The notes under the pieces: generated by a model | The model's database searches: none | What the model was told of the DNA's origin: nothing | The model's input: the letters and a program-made list of their open reading frames with translations, nothing else | Shown here: one piece after another, positions 33,417 through 42,105 of the stretch | How positions within the stretch are numbered: the first letter of the stretch is position 1 | How the letters are laid out: every line of letters begins with the position of its first letter | Made by a program: the position numbers and the translations under genes | Origin: Streptomyces sp. NBC_00433 | GTDB lineage: Bacteria; Actinomycetota; Actinomycetes; Streptomycetales; Streptomycetaceae | Assembly: GCA_036015235.1 (NCBI GenBank) | Contig: CP107926.1 | Coordinates: 124,001-188,000 of the forward strand | DNA: 64,000 bases | Direction of reading: 5' to 3'

Positions 33417-34427
33417 TCAGATCCCTCCGGGGTGGAAGTCACCGTGCTGGACACCGCAGCCCAGGGCGGCCTGCATGAGCAGGACGGCCTCAAGGCGGTT
33501 GCGTACGCACAGCTTGGTCAGGGCGTGGGAGACGTGGCTCTTGACGGTGGCCGGGGAGACCACGAGAGTGCCCGCGACCTCGCCCGTGGACATCCCCTCC
33601 GCCAGCAAAGTGAGCACCTCGCGCTCCCTGCACGTCAGGCAGCGCAGGCGGCGTGCCAGGCCGCGCCCGGCGTCCGCCGGCTGCATCGAGACGCACAGCC
33701 CGACCAGGTCGGGCGAGAGGACGACGTGTCCGGTCGCGGCGGCGGCTGCCGCCTGCGGCAGGTGGCACAGCGCCCAGTCCTTGCTCAGGCAGCCCGACAC
33801 CCCCGACGACAGCGCGGCGTCCAGCCGGTGCTTGGTCCAATCGACGCCCACCAGGAGCGACCTGCCCCCGCGGCGCGCCACGTCCTGGGCCTTCAGGACA
33901 TGGTTCTCCAGCGGGCCGGAGACCAGGATCGTCAGATCGGCCCGGTGCAGCGGCCAGTCGGCAAGCGGCTGCCGGCTGTCGCCGGTGGCGACCAGGCTCA
34001 CCTGGTCGTCGTCGTCGAGGGTGCAGCCGAAGACCTGGCGGGAGACGGGGTCTCCGTCGAGCAGCAGGACCCGGGGCGGTGCGCAGGACAGTGCCGGCGC
34101 CTGCCACGCCCCGCGCGGCAACGGTACGGGGGCGGCGGCGGCCGCGGTCACGGTCACGGTCGGCGCGAGGCCGGCGGGGCGCGGCGGCCGGCTCGGGCCG
34201 GTGTCGAGCAGTGCGGTGGCGGGGACCGCGGCGCCCGGCAGGGAGCCGCCGGGGTCCCCCGGCTCGCGGCCCGGCGTGCGCGGACCCGGCACGGACAGAC
34301 CGGGCGCGTAGGGGCTCCCGACGTTCGGGCCGGGAGCGTAGGGGGCGGCGGAGCAGGACTCGGGCAGGACGGTACCGGTGCCGTGCAGGTGCCCGGCGGA
34401 ACCGTTCGGGGGCGCGACATGGGGCAT
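33417..34427 (-). CDS. LuxR-type regulator with degenerate receiver domain
   Basis: 336 residues in three parts. A low-complexity Pro/Gly/Ala-rich N-terminus covers about 1-110. A receiver-like fold covers about 118-245 (RVLLLDGDPVSRQVF... ILVSGPLEN ...GCLSKDW). A LuxR/NarL helix-turn-helix covers about 262-320 (LTCREREVLTLLAEGMSTGEVAGTLVVSPATVKSHV). The strand where the phospho-accepting Asp should lie reads ILVSG, so phosphorylation is unlikely and it resembles atypical, ligand-responsive response regulators of antibiotic clusters. No kinase is adjacent. The ATG at 34427 follows AGGAGA. It converges on the NRPS genes and is a probable pathway-specific regulator. Confidence 0.85.
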   Translation of the reverse strand: MPHVAPPNGSAGHLHGTGTVLPESCSAAPYAPGPNVGSPYAPGLSVPGPRTPGREPGDPGGSLPGAAVPATALLDTGPSRPPRPAGLAPTVTVTAAAAAPVPLPRGAWQAPALSCAPPRVLLLDGDPVSRQVFGCTLDDDDQVSLVATGDSRQPLADWPLHRADLTILVSGPLENHVLKAQDVARRGGRSLLVGVDWTKHRLDAALSSGVSGCLSKDWALCHLPQAAAAAATGHVVLSPDLVGLCVSMQPADAGRGLARRLRCLTCREREVLTLLAEGMSTGEVAGTLVVSPATVKSHVSHALTKLCVRNRLEAVLLMQAALGCGVQHGDFHPGGI

Positions 34428-34443
34428 GTCAGCATCTCCTTGG

Positions 34444-35448
34444 TCAGGGCGAGACGACGCCGGGCAGTTTGGGGAAGGCGGTGGCCTGCCACACGTAATC
34501 GGCACCCACCAGGTAGCGCGTGAAGCGCTGGATGCCCAGGCCGAAGCCGGCGCTCGGCGGTATCCCCTTCTTCACCTCCTCCAGATACCAGCCGTACTTG
34601 GAGGGGTTCTCCCCCGTCTCGCGCATCCGGGTGATCAGGCGCCGGTAGTCCGACTCCCGTTCGCCGCCGCTGATGACCTCGCCGTACCCCTCGGGCATGA
34701 GCAGGTCGAACGTGCGCAGTATGCGGGGCCGTTCGCTGTCCTCGCGCTCCAGGAAGACCCGTGAGCCCTTGGGGTAGTCGGTCAGGAACACCGGCCGGGC
34801 GCTGCCCTCGGACAAGATGCGCTCGCCCTCCCAGTCGATCTCGGCGGCGGCGCTCTGGGCGTGGCCGCCCTCGACGAGCCGGGCCACCGCGTCCGCGTGG
34901 GGCAGCCGCTCGAACGGGGCGGCCGCCATCGCCCGCAGGGCGTCCATGTCGCGCCCCAGGGCGACCAGTTCGCCCTCCGACTCGGCGATCAGGGCGCGCG
35001 TGGCGCTGACGATGACGCCCTCGGCCAGGTCCATGGCCTCTTCACGGCTGGTGTTCGCCATCTCGATGTCCAGTTGGTGGAACTCCGCCAGGTGACGCTG
35101 CGTGGAGCAGGTCTCCAGCGGCTCCATGCGCACGTTCGGAGCGACGTAGAAGATCCGGTCGTGCGCGAGCAGCGCGGTCTGCTTGTAGACGAAGGCGCTC
35201 GTCATCAGCTTGTAGCGGTGACCGTAGAAATCCACGTCGACCTGCTTGGCGCCGCGGATGCCCGGGTCCGTGACCGGGCCGATGACGGGCGGCAGGAGTT
35301 CCATGAACCCTGCGTCGCGAAGGAAGTCCCGGGCGTGCCACAGGAAGGAGTTCTGCAGGCGGAGGATGCGGCGGGTGCTGTCGGAGGTGAGGTGTTCTCT
35401 CGGTCCGGGTGGAAGCTCCGTGCCGGTCGTCACCACAGGCGTTGACAT
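34444..35448 (-). CDS. Archaeal-type asparagine synthetase (AsnRS-related, AsnA-like)
   Basis: 334 residues of a class II aminoacyl-tRNA-synthetase catalytic core with no anticodon-binding domain. The order FLRDAGFMELLPPVIGPVTDP, LMTSAFVYKQTALLAHDRIFYVAPNVRMEP, AEFHQLDIEM, GYGEVISGGERE and PSAGFGLGIQRFTRYLVG matches the archaeal asparagine synthetases derived from AsnRS, such as that of Pyrococcus. These amidate aspartate through an aspartyl-adenylate and ammonia. In a peptide cluster it may make Asn, or amidate an aspartate-like diacid such as a 3-alkylmalate. It lies directly upstream of the LuxR gene on the same strand. The fold is secure and the true substrate is inferred. Confidence 0.85.
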   Translation of the reverse strand: MSTPVVTTGTELPPGPREHLTSDSTRRILRLQNSFLWHARDFLRDAGFMELLPPVIGPVTDPGIRGAKQVDVDFYGHRYKLMTSAFVYKQTALLAHDRIFYVAPNVRMEPLETCSTQRHLAEFHQLDIEMANTSREEAMDLAEGVIVSATRALIAESEGELVALGRDMDALRAMAAAPFERLPHADAVARLVEGGHAQSAAAEIDWEGERILSEGSARPVFLTDYPKGSRVFLEREDSERPRILRTFDLLMPEGYGEVISGGERESDYRRLITRMRETGENPSKYGWYLEEVKKGIPPSAGFGLGIQRFTRYLVGADYVWQATAFPKLPGVVSP

Positions 35449-35698
35449 TCTCAGGCTCCCTGGTTATCGAAGGCTCTCCGAGGCTTTCAGGAGAAGAAGT
35501 CCGCCCGATCGATGCTAGGAGAATCCGGCAGCGGATCCGGCATCTTCCGCCGGAATCTGACCGGCATCCGGGGAATCCGCGGGGCCGGGAACCGAAACGG
35601 AATGCGCGCCTTCCGAACAGGCCGCCAGGACCGGGCGGCGCGGGGATGAAAGCGCGGCCCGCACGGCGTCAATCCGGGACCGCTCAATCCGTACGGCG
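35449..35698. other. Intergenic region with short repeats
   Basis: Three copies of TCAATCCG (35668-35706) are embedded in repeats of a CGTACGGCGTCAATCCG-like unit near the end of the XRE gene. The rest probably holds the synthetase promoter. Confidence 0.45.
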
Positions 35699-36247
35699 TC
35701 AATCCGTACGGCGTTCCAGATATACGGAGTCCCCGTCGACGGCGGCCAGTCGCCAGCCGGCGCGGCCCTCCTCGTTGAGCACGCCGGTGACCCGGGCGCG
35801 TCCCGCGCCCTCGGGCAGCGGCACGGCCTTGTACTCGTACTGCGGTCCGGGCAGGGGCGGCGTCGGGGACGGTCCGGCGGCAGCGGGGGGCAGATGCCCG
35901 CGGCCGGGTGCGGAGATCCCCCCGTCCCGGCGGCGGAAAGGATCTCGATTGTCCTCCAGCAAGCCGAAGTCCGGTGCGCACGGGTCACCCCGGCCGAATC
36001 CTGTGCGAAAATTCTGGGCATCCTCGTAGGCGGCGCTCTGCAGCAGTCGCTGAAGAGTGGCGTCCTCTATCCGCAGCGCCTCGGCGAGCAGTTGGACGGT
36101 CTCTCTACGGGGATGGCTGACATGGCCCTTCTCCAGGTTCCTTATAGCACGCGAACTCACCGTGGACAGGTCGGCGAGTTGCTGCTGGGTGATGCCGGAG
36201 CGCAATCTCGCGCGCATCAGCATCTCCGCGAACTGGCGATTTCCCAT
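35699..36247 (-). CDS. XRE-family regulator with C-terminal DUF4177-like domain
   Basis: 182 residues. An N-terminal Cro/C1-type helix-turn-helix covers about 5-62 (FAEMLMRARLRSGITQQQLADLSTVSSRAIRNLEKGHVSHPRRETVQLLAEAL). A Pro-rich linker follows, and the last roughly 45 residues (YEYKAVPLPEGAGRARVTGVLNEEGRAGWRLAAVDGDSVYLERR) match the small DUF4177 domain. The start at 36247 (MGNRQFAEM) is preceded by GGAG. It may control the neighbouring NRPS cluster. The ligand or partner is unknown. Confidence 0.85.
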   Translation of the reverse strand: MGNRQFAEMLMRARLRSGITQQQLADLSTVSSRAIRNLEKGHVSHPRRETVQLLAEALRIEDATLQRLLQSAAYEDAQNFRTGFGRGDPCAPDFGLLEDNRDPFRRRDGGISAPGRGHLPPAAAGPSPTPPLPGPQYEYKAVPLPEGAGRARVTGVLNEEGRAGWRLAAVDGDSVYLERRTD

Positions 36248-37016
36248 GGGATCGCTCCGCAATATCGTGAACCGCGTACTCCGCATGCGGGGGGACGGCA
36301 GCCGGTGTCACCGCGCCCGGCCGGCGCCCGGCGACATCGCCCCTTCCACCATAGGGACCTTCCCCGACAGCCTCCAGGCGACGTCACGTGACCGCGACGC
36401 TTCGCGACAACCTGTTGCCCGCGGTGCCTGAGACGGGTGTCCTTGCTGGTGGGACGGCCTGGAAGCGGTAGGGCCGGCGTCCCGCTGCGATCACCGGCGA
36501 CGGGGAGCCGGTGACACCGCCGGGTGCACCGGACCACCGCGCCCCACGCGCAGTGCGATGCGATCTGACCTGCGCGAAGAGGTGCTCCGGGCGCCCGGAC
36601 GGTGACGGCGCCGGCGCCGGCCGGCGGCGCGCGCGGCCAGGTCCGCCAGTTGGCGTGAACCCGTGGTCCGTTGGATGGAAAACGGTGGAGGGGACAAGAG
36701 ACTCCTCGCAGCGCGAGGGATTCGCGGGAGGACCGCCGGTGCCGCACCGGGCGCACCAGGCAGGCCTTCCGGCTCCGAGGAGGCGGCGGTGTCGACCTGC
36801 GTCGGACCGGTGGGGTCGAGGGCGGACGCCCGCGTCTTCGCTGACCGGTGGGTGGCAGGCCCTGGCGCGTCGGGGTTCCGCCGCCACGAAGCCCAGCGCC
36901 TTTCGCAGGCGGTCCTCGAAGGCCGAACGGCACGAGTCTGCCTGGCGGCCGGTCACGCTCGCCTCGGCGTGGGCGGGGCCCGGCCCGCGTCGTGCACCGC
37001 GGCGGCTGGCGCGGTT
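36248..37016. other. 769-bp region without a supportable gene
   Basis: Several frames are open on both strands, but none has a ribosome site with family resemblance. It probably carries the XRE promoter and possibly an eroded gene. Nothing specific was identified. Confidence 0.45.
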
Positions 37017-39623
37017 TCAGGAACCGGGGCGGGAGCGGGGTCCAAGGCCGAAGGAAACCGTCCGGAAGTCTCCGTAGAAGGTGGTCTGTTCCAGGTCCGT
37101 GAAGTCGCCGGCGAGCACCGACCGGTGCAGGGGCCTCGTCCAGAGCATCGAGCCGGAAAGGCCGGTGCATCGCGGGGCGTGGAGGCCCGCGCTGGAGGGG
37201 ACCCACTTCTCCATGTCCGGGTCCTCGGCGACGCTGCCGGGCGCGAGCACCTCCCACGCCGGCAGCATCGTCGCCCGGCCGCCGCCCTCGTCGCCGAGTG
37301 CCACCTGGGCTCTGCCGGCGTTCAGCTGCGCGCGGGCGATGAGGAGGGGGTCGTCGGTCGGCCGTGCGTCGGCCAGCACCCGGCCCGCGCACTCGGCCGC
37401 CACCCCGGCGAGGCAGGCCGGACACATCTCCAGATAGAGGGCGGCGAGGTTGGTCAGGCACAGCAACAGGTCGGGCCGGTCGTCGAGTTCCACGGCGATG
37501 CGCAGGGCGCGGCAGAAGTGGTAGACGGCGCAGAGCCCGTAGGCGAAGGGGTCCCAGCCCATCAGGGCGAGCGCCAGGTTGCCGTGCGCTGTCTCCAGGA
37601 TCCCCCGCGCGGCGTTGTACGGCTTCCCCGACAGGCTCTCCAGGAGCGTGATCGCCTGGGACAGTGTTCGGGCCGCGCCCTTGGGGTCGCCGGACATCCG
37701 TTCCGCGTCCCCGAGGGCGATGGTGGCCAGGGCTGCGCTTGCGACGTCACCGAGCGCGGAGTGGATGTTCTTGGCCTGGCGGTGGTGGGCGGCGGCCCGC
37801 TGGTAACGGCCCTGCCGGAGTTCGACGAGGCCGAGGCCGTGCAGTGCGAGCCCCCGGGTGGCCTGGTCCGGGGCGGTGTCCAGGGCGCGTTCCAGGTGGG
37901 GGCGCGCCTCGTCGTAGCGGTGGGCCACCCGGTAGGCGCTTCCCAGCTCCCGGGACGCCGAGCTCACGTCCCGGCCGGTGCCGGGGCCCGCGTCCAGCAC
38001 CGCCCGGGCCGCGGTGATCCACTCCTGGACCTCCCAGCGCAGCTCCCAGTAGTACGACATGTGTTCGGTCAGCCGCAGGGCTTCGCGGACCTGGCCGTGC
38101 CTGGCTGCCTCGACCAGCGCGCCGGTGACGCAGCGGTGCTCCGCGTCCATCCAGGCCAGCGCTTCCCGGCGCTCCCCGGGCCGGCCGGACACCGCTTTGG
38201 TGCAGGTCGGGAGTACCCGTTTGAGGTAGTGGCGGAGCACCCGGGCGTGTGCGGTGTCCCGCTCCTGAGGCACGGCGGTCTCGACGGCGTACAGGCGCAG
38301 CAGATCGTGCATGTCCCAGCGGTCGTGCCGCAGGCGCCGTACGAGGTGCCGGCGTGTCAGGTTCCGCAGCAGTGCTTGGGTGTCGATGTTGTCCCGGCCG
38401 AGTACGACCGAGGCCAGCTCCGCGCCGGTGTCCGGGCCGGGCGCGATGCCGAGCAACCGGAAAGCGCGCTGGTACTCCTCGGCGAGCGGGGTGAACGACA
38501 GCTCGAAGGCGGCGCGCACGGCCAGTGGGCGGTTCTCCGCGTCGGTGTCGTCGACGCTGAGGCGGCCGAGCCGTCGGTGGGTCTCCTCCAGACCCGCCGC
38601 CTGGGCGGCGAGCGACTGCGACGGGTCCTCCCGCAGCTGGGCTGCGGTGATCAGCAGCGCCAGCGGGAGGCAGCCGCACAGGCCGGCGAGCCGGGTGGCG
38701 GCGGCGGGTTCCGCAGCCGCTCGGCCGTCGTGAAGGGCACGCCCCAGCAGCAGCACCGACTCCTCGGCGGACATCGGCTCCACGGTCAGCGGGCGTCCGG
38801 CCGGAAAAGCGGGGAGCGTGTCGCGTGAGGTGACCAGCAGCCGGTGCCGTACCGGCCCGGCGCCCTGGCGCGGCACCAGCTGCTGGAGCGGCCCGGCGGA
38901 GGCAGCGTTGTCCAGCACGATGAGCAGAGGGCTTTCGCCGGCGAGCGCTTCGTGCAGACCGCTGATGCGCCTCTCCGGTGCGGACGGCACGCTGTGGCCC
39001 AGCTCGCGCAGGATCACCGCGGCGGCCTCACCCGTCGTCAGCTCCCGGGCTGGGCTGAAGCCGTGCAGGTCGACGAAGACCACTCCGTGGAACCAGCCCC
39101 GGCCGTAGGCGCGGTGGGCCGCCCGGATCGCCAGGGCCGTCTTGCCGACACCGGGCATGCCGGCGATCACCACGACGCCCTCCTTCGACGAGCCGGGAGA
39201 GAGGGCGTCCAGCACGGTGTCGAGGTCGGCTCCGCGTCCGGTGAAGTCCTGCGCGATGTCCGGCAGGCTCCACCGAGGTCCGCGCGGCGAAGGTGCCTGG
39301 GTACGGGGTCTCCCGCCGCGCCGGGCGCCGTGCTCCTCGTGCGCCAGCCGCAGTTGCTCCGCCCACCAGCCGTCAGCGGGCGTGTCGGTGTTCCCGTGTG
39401 CTTTCGCCAGGCCGCGCAGATGGGCGACCAGGGCGAGGAAGACCGAAGGGTTGGAGGGGAGGGCCTTCCCGAGCAGCCACTGGTTGACCGACGTGGTGCT
39501 GACGGTCGCATCCATCGCCTTCAACCGCCGTACCAGAGCATCCTGCTTCGGATGTTCCGCCGACTCGTACAGCTCGCGCAACCGGACCAGTAACGCCGTC
39601 GCCTCACGACCCATCACCGTCAT
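37017..39623 (-). CDS. NB-ARC/TPR regulator (AfsR-like without SARP domain)
   Basis: 868 residues. An N-terminal helical DNA-binding-like region (about 15-80) is followed by an NB-ARC ATPase. That has Walker A GMPGVGKTALAIRAA, Walker B SPLLIVLDNA, RHRLLVTSRD, and GLCGCLPLAL as the GLPL motif. A long C-terminal TPR array starts near 480 (SYYWELRWEVQEWITAARAVLDAG, HRYDEARPHLERAL, GRYQRAAAHHRQA). Such STAND proteins act as ATP-dependent switches that control secondary metabolism. The BTAD/SARP winged helix is absent. The ATG at 39623 follows AGGAG. Confidence 0.9.
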   Translation of the reverse strand: MTVMGREATALLVRLRELYESAEHPKQDALVRRLKAMDATVSTTSVNQWLLGKALPSNPSVFLALVAHLRGLAKAHGNTDTPADGWWAEQLRLAHEEHGARRGGRPRTQAPSPRGPRWSLPDIAQDFTGRGADLDTVLDALSPGSSKEGVVVIAGMPGVGKTALAIRAAHRAYGRGWFHGVVFVDLHGFSPARELTTGEAAAVILRELGHSVPSAPERRISGLHEALAGESPLLIVLDNAASAGPLQQLVPRQGAGPVRHRLLVTSRDTLPAFPAGRPLTVEPMSAEESVLLLGRALHDGRAAAEPAAATRLAGLCGCLPLALLITAAQLREDPSQSLAAQAAGLEETHRRLGRLSVDDTDAENRPLAVRAAFELSFTPLAEEYQRAFRLLGIAPGPDTGAELASVVLGRDNIDTQALLRNLTRRHLVRRLRHDRWDMHDLLRLYAVETAVPQERDTAHARVLRHYLKRVLPTCTKAVSGRPGERREALAWMDAEHRCVTGALVEAARHGQVREALRLTEHMSYYWELRWEVQEWITAARAVLDAGPGTGRDVSSASRELGSAYRVAHRYDEARPHLERALDTAPDQATRGLALHGLGLVELRQGRYQRAAAHHRQAKNIHSALGDVASAALATIALGDAERMSGDPKGAARTLSQAITLLESLSGKPYNAARGILETAHGNLALALMGWDPFAYGLCAVYHFCRALRIAVELDDRPDLLLCLTNLAALYLEMCPACLAGVAAECAGRVLADARPTDDPLLIARAQLNAGRAQVALGDEGGGRATMLPAWEVLAPGSVAEDPDMEKWVPSSAGLHAPRCTGLSGSMLWTRPLHRSVLAGDFTDLEQTTFYGDFRTVSFGLGPRSRPGS

Positions 39624-39786
39624 GCGCACTCCTGCGAAAGCCTCAGGAAACTCCCTTTTACGGGTCTCACCAGGCTATATGGCGACGCCGCCGGCCAGGG
39701 GGCGTTGCCGGAAACCCTCCGGACGGCGGAGAACCGGGGTGTCCCGCGACCCGCACACCGCAACCCCGGTACCGGAAGGCACGCCC

Positions 39787-39945
39787 ATGCTGCCGCACGC
39801 GATCGTCCTGCTGCCCATCGCCACCGGCGCCCTGCACGGCGCCGCCGTCGTCACGGCCGCCCTGACCTCCCTGCTCGCCCGTCGCCCCGACCGGCGCCGC
39901 GACGCCCGCAAAACCCTCCGGCTGCTGCTCTTCCGCCGGCGTTGA
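39787..39945 (+). CDS. Small membrane peptide, hypothetical
   Basis: 52 residues: one hydrophobic helix (AIVLLPIATGALHGAAVVTAALTSLL, residues about 5-30, shown here in part) and a strongly basic tail (RRPDRRRDARKT...FRRR). GGAAGG lies 7 bp upstream of the ATG. The topology suits a single-pass membrane peptide. It is divergent from the TPR regulator. No family is recognised and it could be non-coding. Confidence 0.4.
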   Translation: MLPHAIVLLPIATGALHGAAVVTAALTSLLARRPDRRRDARKTLRLLLFRRR

Positions 39946-40162
39946 AGCCGCAGCGACCACCGGGACGCCTCCGCCCGTCCCCGCGGCTTCGGGCACCCGG
40001 CCGGGCGCTCCGGGTCCGGGAGAGGGAAGCGGGCTGGGACACGCGCCCGGCTGCGCTCCCGACGGGCGCGGTGAAGGTCGGCTTGGCTCTCTCCCGCGGA
40101 TCCGCGGGCCGGCAGTCGCCTCCCGTGGTTCGCGGGCCCACGGCAGGGCGGCCGGGGCGGGC

Positions 40163-40816
40163 CTACTCCGGCCAGGCGTTGCGCAAGATGGTGTCGACGA
40201 AGTTCGTCCGCTTGAAGGACGGGTCGAAGTAGGCCAGGACGTCGTCGTTCATGGTTCCGAAGGTGGTGTCGGGCCGCTCGGCCATGCCCTCGTAGAAGGC
40301 GTGGAGGATCCGGCGCTTGAAATCGGGGCGCGGATGGGCCAGAAGGACGGCGCGCTTGTCGGTGTCGCTGATCTGGTCCAGGTCCAGGCCCAGGACGTCG
40401 GTCTCGACCCCGAGGGTGACCACCGCGGTCTCCGGGGCCAGGCGCAGCGGCACCTCGGGGGTGGTGTGCAGGGCGATGGCGAGCCACACGTCGCGGGCGT
40501 CGGCCCGGCTCCTGCCGTGTTCGCGCAGGAACGCCTCGGCGGCGTCCGCGCCGTCGATCTCGAAGCGCTGCCCGCCGGTGCGGTACCTGCGGGTCAGACC
40601 GAGATCGTGGAACATGCCGCCGACGTAGGCGAGTTCGGGGTCGACCTCGATGCCCCGTGCCCGGGACTTCAGCATCCCCCACAGGAACACGCGCCGGCAG
40701 TGGTGGTACAGCGTGTCCCCGTCGGCGGGGTCGTCGGCCGCCTGCCGGGTCACCTCGGTCGCGGCGCGGACCAGGCCGCTGTCGGGGATCTCGATTCCCG
40801 CGACGGTCTCGGGCAT
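40163..40816 (-). CDS. HD-domain hydrolase
   Basis: 217 residues with the HD metal-binding set: YHHCRRVFLWG, MFHDLGLTRRY (the HD pair) and later His/Asp positions (ALHTTPE, DTDKRAV). The arrangement resembles the cyanamide-hydratase-like HD subgroup more than nucleotide phosphohydrolases. AGGAGAG precedes the ATG at 40816. No neighbour suggests a pathway, and the substrate is unknown. Confidence 0.85.
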   Translation of the reverse strand: MPETVAGIEIPDSGLVRAATEVTRQAADDPADGDTLYHHCRRVFLWGMLKSRARGIEVDPELAYVGGMFHDLGLTRRYRTGGQRFEIDGADAAEAFLREHGRSRADARDVWLAIALHTTPEVPLRLAPETAVVTLGVETDVLGLDLDQISDTDKRAVLLAHPRPDFKRRILHAFYEGMAERPDTTFGTMNDDVLAYFDPSFKRTNFVDTILRNAWPE

Positions 40817-41178
40817 CTGCGCTCTCCTGCTCGTCGGGCTGCTGCGGTTCGTGTTCGGGCGCCTGGCGGCTCTCTTCGAGTCTCGCTGGCCGCCGGTCGT
40901 CCGCCATCCACGATCCGGGACAGGAATCCCTCGGTCCCGGACACGTTTCTGGCCGAGCGGATCTGCGTGGGGCCCCCGGCGGTCGCTTCCGGACGCGGGC
41001 ACCACGGCGCCGCACCCCCCAGGTGCGGCTCGGCCCGCGGTCGATCCGCCAGGTGGCCAAGGCCGGGTGTCACCCGTGCGGGTCGTGTTCCCCCGATCCG
41101 CGATTCCCTCCCTTCGTGACGTCGTCCCGGTGCGCCAGGATCCTCCCCCTCGGCACACCCCTACAGAAGAGGAAGCCC
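40817..41178. other. Divergent intergenic region
   Basis: The 362 bp between the HD gene and the exported-protein gene should hold both promoters. No repeats or clear promoter boxes could be supported. Confidence 0.4.
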
Positions 41179-41781
41179 ATGGCACACCACACGCTGGCGG
41201 GCGCCAGGCGCCTGGCACGGCACCGTAGCCGGATCGCCGCCCTGGCCTCAGCGACCGCGGTCCTGGGAACCCTGCTCGCCGGCGGGCCGGCGTCCGCCGC
41301 GGCGGGACCCGACGTCGCCGTCTCCCTGACCCTGGACTCGCCGCGGCCCGGAGAGCCGAACAGCGTCCTCGGGGGGTCCGGGCGCGGCTGGATCACGAAC
41401 ACCGGCGATACCGCCATCCCGGCAGGCGTCAGGGTGTTCTTCACCGTTCGCAACCTCGCCGTACCCCCCTTCATCTGCGCGCACGGCGATTCCAGCCGGA
41501 TGTGCAACGAGGTCCACGCCGTCGGTGTCCTCGGCGGGGACGGCACCACCGCGGTGCCCGCCCCTGTCATCGACAACGCCGTGTCCCCGTGGGAGATCAT
41601 CACCACCAGGGGCCTGGCCCCCGGCGAAGCCGTCACCTACCGCTGGACCGTCGGCCACTACGCGCCCTGGCACCGCGTGGCGGCGGTCGCGACGGTCACC
41701 TCCCTGCCCCCGGGCATCACCGACGCCGACCGGGGCAACGACACCGCCACCGTCGCACGGCAGGACGGCACCGGCTTCTGA
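41179..41781 (+). CDS. Exported protein with a single beta-sandwich-like domain
   Basis: 200 residues. The signal peptide (basic start RRLARHRSR, then IAALASATAVLGTLLAGG, cleavage near ASAAAG, residue 42) precedes a domain with DVAVSLTLDSPRPGEPN and GLAPGEAVTYRWTV. This looks like a DUF11/CARDB-type adhesion or Ig-like fold with two cysteines (FICA, RMCN). GAGGAAG precedes the ATG. It is followed by a terminator, so probably monocistronic. Function unknown. Confidence 0.75.
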   Translation: MAHHTLAGARRLARHRSRIAALASATAVLGTLLAGGPASAAAGPDVAVSLTLDSPRPGEPNSVLGGSGRGWITNTGDTAIPAGVRVFFTVRNLAVPPFICAHGDSSRMCNEVHAVGVLGGDGTTAVPAPVIDNAVSPWEIITTRGLAPGEAVTYRWTVGHYAPWHRVAAVATVTSLPPGITDADRGNDTATVARQDGTGF

Positions 41782-41799
41782 CCGTTCTGCGCACAGCTC

Positions 41800-41829
41800 A
41801 CGGGGTCCCGGCAACCGCCGGGGCCCCGT
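41800..41829 (+). terminator. Terminator of the exported-protein gene
   Basis: Arms 41800-41812 and 41817-41829 pair over 13 bp with one G-T pair, around the loop AACC. It starts 18 bp after the stop codon. Confidence 0.7.
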
Positions 41830-42105
41830 CGGCCGGCGGGTCCGCGGTGAGCGCCGACGTCCTGTTCCGGCCCTCCCGGTCAGCTGGGCGGTGTGCGTCC
41901 CATCGCCGCGCGCAGGGCCGCGATGCCGCGGGAACCGCATGCCCGAGCCCACGGACAGGCCCAGGGTTTCGGCGCCCTGCGTCCCGGTCGTGTCCGCGAG
42001 GCAGCGCGGCACCAGCACCTCGCGCCGGCGGCGCTGCAGCGAGCGCGTCGCCTCCTTGAGATGGTCGCGCTCCAGGATCTCGATCGGCTGACCGGCACGG
42101 CCCGC
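41830..42105. other. Intergenic region with a possible eroded gene end
   Basis: A minus-strand stretch (about 41940-42095) reads ILERDHLKEATRSLQRRRRE and looks protein-like. It has no start, stop or relatives I can name, so it is left unassigned. Confidence 0.3.

Noticed and set aside
30056..33478. 1140-residue plus-strand frame parallel to the C-A-T NRPS
   Set aside because: It lacks all NRPS motifs, is Arg/Pro/Gly-rich, and is a shifted frame of the true gene.
34444..35448. Genuine asparaginyl-tRNA synthetase as a self-resistance gene
   Set aside because: The anticodon-binding domain is missing and the motifs match the archaeal AsnRS-derived asparagine synthetases, so tRNA charging is unlikely.
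36384..36956. 190-residue minus-strand frame between XRE and TPR regulators
   Set aside because: It has no ribosome site, no recognised family and Arg/Pro-rich composition, and it is not distinguishable from chance.
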